From contig JBBPYK010000114.1 in the NCBI GenBank assembly GCA_038199985.1, positions 1 through 10,088 of the forward strand: DNA of 10,088 nucleotides. The letters are read 5' to 3'. Every line of letters starts with the position of its first letter. Position 1 is the stretch's first letter. The notes under the pieces are model-generated. The model searched no databases. It was not told the origin of the DNA and saw only the letters and a list, made by a program, of their open reading frames with translations. The stretch is from Arthrobacter_J sp038199985 (GTDB taxonomy: Bacteria; Actinomycetota; Actinomycetes; Actinomycetales; Micrococcaceae). A program made the position numbers and the translations under genes. Of this stretch, positions 6,813 to 10,088 are shown piece by piece.

Positions 6813-6883
6813 GAAAGGTGCTTCTTTCAGTCGGTGAATCAGTGCGTCAATAACACTATTTTCCCAGCTCAGAAGCACCTTTC
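6813..6883 (-). promoter_or_regulatory. Inverted repeat in the IS1380 transposase leader
   Basis: A perfect 13-bp inverted repeat: GAAAGGTGCTTCT (6813-6825, plus strand) and AGAAGCACCTTTC (6871-6883), 45 bases apart. In the transposase mRNA the second arm ends 2 bases before the ATG. A transcript entering from outside the element would fold this stem over the translation start. A transcript starting between the arms would leave it open. Confidence 0.65.
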
Positions 6884-6906
6884 GTCGCTTAACCACACCC
6901 GACAGG

Positions 6907-6930
6907 CCCCACCCTCATGAAAACCCCGGG
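6907..6930. repeat. Terminal inverted repeat of the IS1380 element (intact end)
   Basis: The reverse complement reads CCCGGGGTTTTCATGAGGG and then TGGGG, the expected IS1380-like outer end. Only its GAGGGTGG part recurs at the opposite end (5431-5438). IS256 coding similarity begins directly after it, which sets the boundary at about 6930. Confidence 0.65.
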
Positions 6931-7363
6931 CTAGACAGGATCGATCAGATCGTGCTCTCCCTGTCCGCCCGTGGGCTGACGACCGGTGAGATCGCAGCGT
7001 ATTTTGAGGAGGTCTTCGGGGCCAAGGTCTCCTTGGCCCCGAAGATCACTTCAGAAGGTCGCCGGCGAGCTGGCCGACTGGTCTTCCCGTCCACTGGCCC
7101 CGCTCTACCCGGTCCTCTTCGTCGTCCCCCACTTCGTGGGAGGTACCCCAGTGATCACCGGCCTTGGTGCGCGACGGGCAGGTGCGCACGACCCGTTCTG
7201 CGCCCGTCATGGGCGTCACCACGAATGGGGAGTGGAAGACCCTGGGCATCTGGTCGGTGACGACGCCGAGGGCGCCAGGTTCTGGCTGCAGGTCTTCTCC
7301 GAGCTGAAGAACCGGGGCGTCGAGGACGCGCTCATCGCCATCTGTAACGGGCTCAAGGGGTGA
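6931..7363 (+). pseudogene. IS256-family transposase fragment, frameshifted and truncated at both ends
   Basis: IS256 (Mutator-like) transposase similarity is spread over three frames. The first piece (6931-7030) gives DQIVLSLSARGLTTGEIAAY, then FEEVFGAKVS. A second frame gives KVAGELADWSSRPL and LYPVLFV (about 7052-7125). A third gives VRDGQVRTTRSAPVMGVTT and NGEWKTLGIWS (about 7172-7260). The second frame then resumes with GDDAEGARFWLQVFSELKN, RGVEDALIAICNGLKG and TGA at 7361-7363. The block LFVDAL-x-VK with its catalytic Asp is missing. The N-terminal ~150 residues and everything after the 'CDGLKG' block are gone. It borders the IS1380 end directly, so that element inserted into or recombined with this copy. 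No functional product is expected. Confidence 0.82.
7013..7045. repeat. Perfect palindrome with 15-bp arms inside the IS256 remnant
   Basis: TCTTCGGGGCCAAGG (7013-7027) and CCTTGGCCCCGAAGA (7031-7045) are exact reverse complements around a 3-base loop. The left arm is ordinary IS256 coding sequence (VFGAK). The right arm sits where the family should continue with a KDTIS-type block, and the reading frame breaks there. Confidence 0.85.
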
Positions 7364-7500
7364 GAGAACAGGTAGCCATTTCGGGAAAAGCGAGTACGTG
7401 TCCCTTGTAGTCGGGTAGGTGGCACTCTGTCGTGACTGCACCTATCCCCCTACCTTTGGGGAGGTGACGACGCCGTTCTCACACTTTCTCAGGAGCATCT
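7364..7500 (+). promoter_or_regulatory. Leader region of the secreted coiled-coil gene
   Basis: These 137 bases between the IS256 fragment and the GTG start must hold the promoter unless it lies in the IS remnant; I see no convincing -35/-10 pair. A hairpin is possible at 7439-7466: CACCT pairs with AGGTG, then CCCC (7447-7450) with GGGG (7458-7461) after a 3-base bulge. It ends about 35 bases before the start codon. The ribosome site AGGAG is at 7491-7495. Confidence 0.4.
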
Positions 7501-9831
7501 GTGCCCAATAGCAACGCAAAATTCCTTCTCACACGTCGGGTTGCAAGTGCAGCGCTCTTGCCGGGGATCCTGGGCGGCGCCTTGGTGTTCGCCCCGCAAG
7601 CGTCAGCGGACACGGGCCCGACATCGGGTATCTGCAACGGTGTGGTGAATCAGTTGGCGCACCGGGGAACAGTCCAGCAGAACCTCCTCAAAGCCGCAGC
7701 GCGCAAGAACGCCGAGCTCATCACTAAGCTGCAAGCCGATCGGTCAGCCCTCCAGGCATCCGCCGCCACCATTGCAACGCAGATTAGCGATGTGACCAAG
7801 GAAATCGTTGCGCTCGATGCCGAGAACCTGCGTCTCGACACCGCCATATCGGCCACCACCAGCGACCTAGCCGCTGTCACCGCGCAGCAGGCTACCACCA
7901 AGGCAGCACTCGATGCAGCCGAGGTCTCACTGGCTGGCCTGCAGTCAGACAGGGCCGCCACGGAGGCAGCACTTACGCCGCTGCAGGAGGAGCTTGCAGC
8001 TGCCCAGGCCGCCTCTGTGGATTTGAAGAAGCAAGCCCTCACAGCAGCTGCCAGTGTTGACGCGAAGAAAGCTGAGCTCAGTACCGCCACCAATGAGCTG
8101 GCCAGCCTCGAGAGTGCCGCAGCACGGGCCGCCAGCGACCTGACACTACAAAACGATGCCATCACCACCGCCCAGGGCGAACTTACTTCCCTGACCACGG
8201 CGGCCCAACAGGCAGCGACGGCCGTCACAGCAGCGCGCCAGACCGCCGCCGATGCCGAGACCGTTTTCCAGCAGCTCACCGCCGCGGGCACGACCGCCCA
8301 GGCGGACCTTGATGCCCAGAAGGCGAAAATTGACGCTGCAAACCAAAAGCTCGTAGCACTGCAGGCGGACGCCGCAACGGCAGCCAACGCCGTTACAGCG
8401 AAGAACACCCAGCTCACCACCGCGCAGGCCGAACTCCTCGTGCTGCAAGCCGACGTGACGAAGGCAGCAGATGCGGTCACGGTGAAGCATGTCGCTATCA
8501 CCGCCGCGCAGACCGACCTGGCAAGGCTGCAGGCCGACGCCACCAAAGCCGCCGATGCACTTGCAGCCAATACCGCGAAACTGAACACCGTCACCGCGGA
8601 CATCTCCACGTTGCAGAACCAGATCACCGCCAAGATCACTGACGTCTTGGCCAAGCAAGCAGCAATCAAAAAAGCGCAGGACGAGCTGACGGTGCTCCAG
8701 AGCCAGAAGACGACTCTCGAAGGGGAGATCACCGCGCTTACAGGGCAGATCGATGCGGAAAAGAGCAGAAAGAAAAAGGATGAACTGATTGCGCTGAGGG
8801 CCAGCAAGCAGTCGGAGCTCGACGCCGTGAACACCAAGATCACGGACAAGTCCACGCAGATCTCCGGCCTGCAGGGCGACCTCCGCACGCTCCAGACTCA
8901 GGTCGACGCCCTCAACACGCAGTTGCTCGCCAAGCAGGCTGAGAGCAGCGCCCTGCAGAAGAACGCCGCTCCCCTGCAAGCTTCCCTGACCGCCGCCAAC
9001 ACCTCCGTGGCCACGAAGGAAGCGGAGATAAAGACCCTGCAGGGCCAGCTACCCGCCCTGCAGAAAGCCCTGAGCGATGCCCACGCTGCGGCCGCCGTGA
9101 AGCAGAACGAAGTCACCGTCCTGCAGGGACAACTTCCAGCTCTGGAAACAGCATCCACCGTAGCCCGGAACGCCGTCACCGCCCAGGAGAAAGTTGTTGC
9201 AGATCTGGAAGCCGATCTGCCGACCCTGACCGACGGCGTCGAAGTGGCCAAGGAAGCAATTGCTGTCCAGGCACGCGTGCTCGAGGGATTGCGCAGCGAC
9301 CTGACCGCCGCAGAAACCCGTCTCTCCGCTGCCACCGGAGCAGTCACCGCCAAAACCACCGAACTAGTCGGGCTGCAGGACCAGCTGCCGGCGCTCCAGA
9401 GCGCAGCCGATAACGCAGCCAAAGCCGTGACTGAAAAGCAGGGAGAGGTCGCCGCCCTGAACACGGAGCTGGACAAATTAGTCCTGGCCCTCGCTGGGCT
9501 GAATTCCCAGATCGCAGCGAAGGAAACAGAAGTACTCGCCCTTCAAAGCCGGGTCGCTCCGCTCATTGCCCAGCTCGACGGCCTCAATGGCGAGATCAGT
9601 ACCACCGAGACTCAACTCAAAACCCTGCAGGCACAACTGACGACCCTCGACAAGCAGGTCACCGACGCCCAGACAACTCTCCGGAACCTGGAAGCGGTAA
9701 AGAAGACCAACAGGGAAGCCGTCGCCGCCCAGAGGGTGACGGTCAACGCGCTCGAGGACAAGCTCGGTGCCGTCCAGGGCCAGATCAAAGCCATCGACGG
9801 ACAAATCCTCCTCGGCGGTTGCGTGGCATGA
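7501..9831 (+). CDS. Large secreted coiled-coil protein built of 28-residue repeats
   Basis: 776 residues from GTG 7501, with AGGAG at 5-base spacing. The N-terminus is a classical Sec signal peptide: TRR basic region, hydrophobic VASAALLPGILGGALVFA, and likely cleavage after AQASA (residue 36). A short segment with Cys45 follows. From about residue 57 to 765 the protein is almost pure heptad coiled coil, rich in Ala, Thr, Leu and Gln, with no Trp or Tyr and almost no Phe. It ends ILLGGCVA with Cys774; C45 and C774 are its only cysteines. No LPXTG sorting signal, lipobox, LysM, NlpC/P60 or transmembrane anchor is visible. It would therefore be released, or held by interaction with the wall or by disulfides. 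I do not recognise the family. SMC- or tropomyosin-like similarity in searches would reflect coiled-coil composition only. The gene is intact and stands alone, and its codon use matches its neighbours. Confidence 0.85.
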   Translation: MPNSNAKFLLTRRVASAALLPGILGGALVFAPQASADTGPTSGICNGVVNQLAHRGTVQQNLLKAAARKNAELITKLQADRSALQASAATIATQISDVTKEIVALDAENLRLDTAISATTSDLAAVTAQQATTKAALDAAEVSLAGLQSDRAATEAALTPLQEELAAAQAASVDLKKQALTAAASVDAKKAELSTATNELASLESAAARAASDLTLQNDAITTAQGELTSLTTAAQQAATAVTAARQTAADAETVFQQLTAAGTTAQADLDAQKAKIDAANQKLVALQADAATAANAVTAKNTQLTTAQAELLVLQADVTKAADAVTVKHVAITAAQTDLARLQADATKAADALAANTAKLNTVTADISTLQNQITAKITDVLAKQAAIKKAQDELTVLQSQKTTLEGEITALTGQIDAEKSRKKKDELIALRASKQSELDAVNTKITDKSTQISGLQGDLRTLQTQVDALNTQLLAKQAESSALQKNAAPLQASLTAANTSVATKEAEIKTLQGQLPALQKALSDAHAAAAVKQNEVTVLQGQLPALETASTVARNAVTAQEKVVADLEADLPTLTDGVEVAKEAIAVQARVLEGLRSDLTAAETRLSAATGAVTAKTTELVGLQDQLPALQSAADNAAKAVTEKQGEVAALNTELDKLVLALAGLNSQIAAKETEVLALQSRVAPLIAQLDGLNGEISTTETQLKTLQAQLTTLDKQVTDAQTTLRNLEAVKKTNREAVAAQRVTVNALEDKLGAVQGQIKAIDGQILLGGCVA
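7939..9708 (+). repeat. 19 four-heptad (84-bp / 28-residue) units in two blocks
   Basis: Units begin with Leu, usually followed by Gln (LQAD, LQGQ, LQDQ, LQSR, LEAD and similar). Nine run without a gap from residue 147 to 398 and ten from 457 to 736; each is exactly 28 residues. Between the blocks residues 399-456 are 58 long (2 x 28 + 2) and contain the charged run SRKKKDE. Hydrophobic or Ala residues recur at unit positions 1, 5, 8, 12, 15, 19, 22 and 26, an exact alternating 4-3 spacing. Related units differ mostly at synonymous bases. For example, the two LQGQLPAL units use different Gly, Gln, second Leu, Pro and Ala codons. Confidence 0.85.
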
Positions 9832-9852
9832 GGATCCAGCACACGCAAGCCT

Positions 9853-9874
9853 CCCTAGGACGCAAGCACTAGGG
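9853..9874. terminator. Small hairpin after the coiled-coil gene
   Basis: CCCTAG (9853-9858) and CTAGGG (9869-9874) with a 10-base loop, 22 bases after the stop codon; ACGCAAGC is repeated at 9843-9850 and 9860-9867. The short stem and lack of a T-run make this a weak terminator candidate. Confidence 0.3.
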
Positions 9875-10088
9875 CAACCAAACCTCCGCCATGGTACTCA
9901 CCGCCGTCCGATGTCCAACACCGCGACCCTGACCAGGCCGTGATTGCGCGAGCGGCGACGTAAAGCTCGGATAATCGAGGACGCGGTACTTCGGCCTACA
10001 TCCGGGAACTACGTTCGTCCTTCCCCGGTGGCGTGGCACCAAATAAAGGGTGCTCGTCATCAAGGATGCCGCGGAACATCTGTGGGAG
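9875..10088. other. Right-edge flank without a supported gene
   Basis: No coding sequence is convincing. A frame opens at GTG 10050 and reads VLVIKDAAEHLWE to the window edge, with a stop two codons before it and only a poorly spaced AAAGG; this could be the start of a gene. The minus-strand frame here has no recognisable family. Confidence 0.3.

Larger units (their letters stand above)
5431..6930 (-). mobile_element. IS1380-family insertion sequence with one damaged end
   Basis: The element carries one minus-strand transposase. Its upstream end is near 6930, where the plus strand reads CACCCTCATGAAAACCCCGG; the reverse complement begins CCCGGGGTTTTCATGAGGG, like IS1380-family terminal repeats. 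At the other side only the inner part of the expected matching repeat is left (GAGGGTGG, 5431-5438). The outer roughly 14 bases are replaced by IS30 sequence. No target duplication is visible because the two flanks are different elements (IS30 left, IS256 right). It is therefore probably immobile in cis unless the damaged end is tolerated. Confidence 0.75.

Noticed and set aside
4596..7363. A composite transposon bounded by the IS copies and carrying the toxin-antitoxin or coiled-coil genes.
   Set aside because: The IS copies belong to different families (IS3, IS30, IS1380, IS256), all but one are truncated, and no matching outer ends or target duplications are seen.
7650..8888. Long open frame antisense to the coiled-coil gene (412 residues).
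   Set aside because: It is the complement of a repetitive Ala/Leu/Gln-rich gene; its Ser/Ala/Cys-rich text follows from codon mirror effects, and the sense frame has the signal peptide, ribosome site and heptads.
9869..10063. Minus-strand 64-codon frame at the right edge.
   Set aside because: No ribosome site or family resemblance; the region is otherwise featureless.

Overview
The window looks like accessory or rearranged chromosome of a high-GC Gram-positive bacterium, most likely an actinobacterium of the Arthrobacter/Micrococcales type. The reasons are GTG starts, G/C-ending codons, clear AGGAG ribosome sites, a Gram-positive-type signal peptide, and transposases that read like actinobacterial IS3, IS30, IS1380 and IS256 copies. 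The genus is an inference.

Left part (1-2918, + strand): the 3' end of an IS3-family transposase abuts the middle of a methionine-type ABC ATPase gene (metN). The Walker A half of metN is gone. What remains is metN' (signature motif onward plus NIL domain), a GTGA-overlapping permease (metI), and an FMN-dependent luciferase-like monooxygenase closely resembling dimethyl-sulfide monooxygenase DmoA. Together they read as an organosulfur uptake and desulfurisation operon whose ATPase has been broken by an insertion sequence. A 12-bp-stem hairpin follows the last gene.

Middle part (2919-4660): about 500 bases without a convincing gene but rich in inverted repeats, including a 58-bp two-tier palindrome. 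Next, on the minus strand, comes an antitoxin-toxin pair: a DUF2384/MbcA-type antitoxin and a RES-domain toxin (MbcT/ParT family), 3 bases apart. Upstream of the pair is an AT-rich region with a 13-bp direct repeat.

Insertion-sequence scrapyard (about 4660-7363): an IS30 transposase cut off before its catalytic domain is joined to an IS1380-family element that has lost the outer part of one end. That element adjoins a frameshifted, doubly truncated IS256 transposase fragment containing a perfect 15-bp-arm palindrome exactly where the reading frame breaks.

Right part (7501-9831): an intact 776-residue secreted protein that is almost entirely coiled coil. It has 19 units of exactly 28 residues (four heptads), in a block of nine and a block of ten separated by a 58-residue (2 x 28 + 2) segment. 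Only two cysteines are present, one just after the signal peptide and one two residues from the C-terminus. I do not recognise its family, and it is the most interesting object here. The last 257 bases hold no gene I can support.
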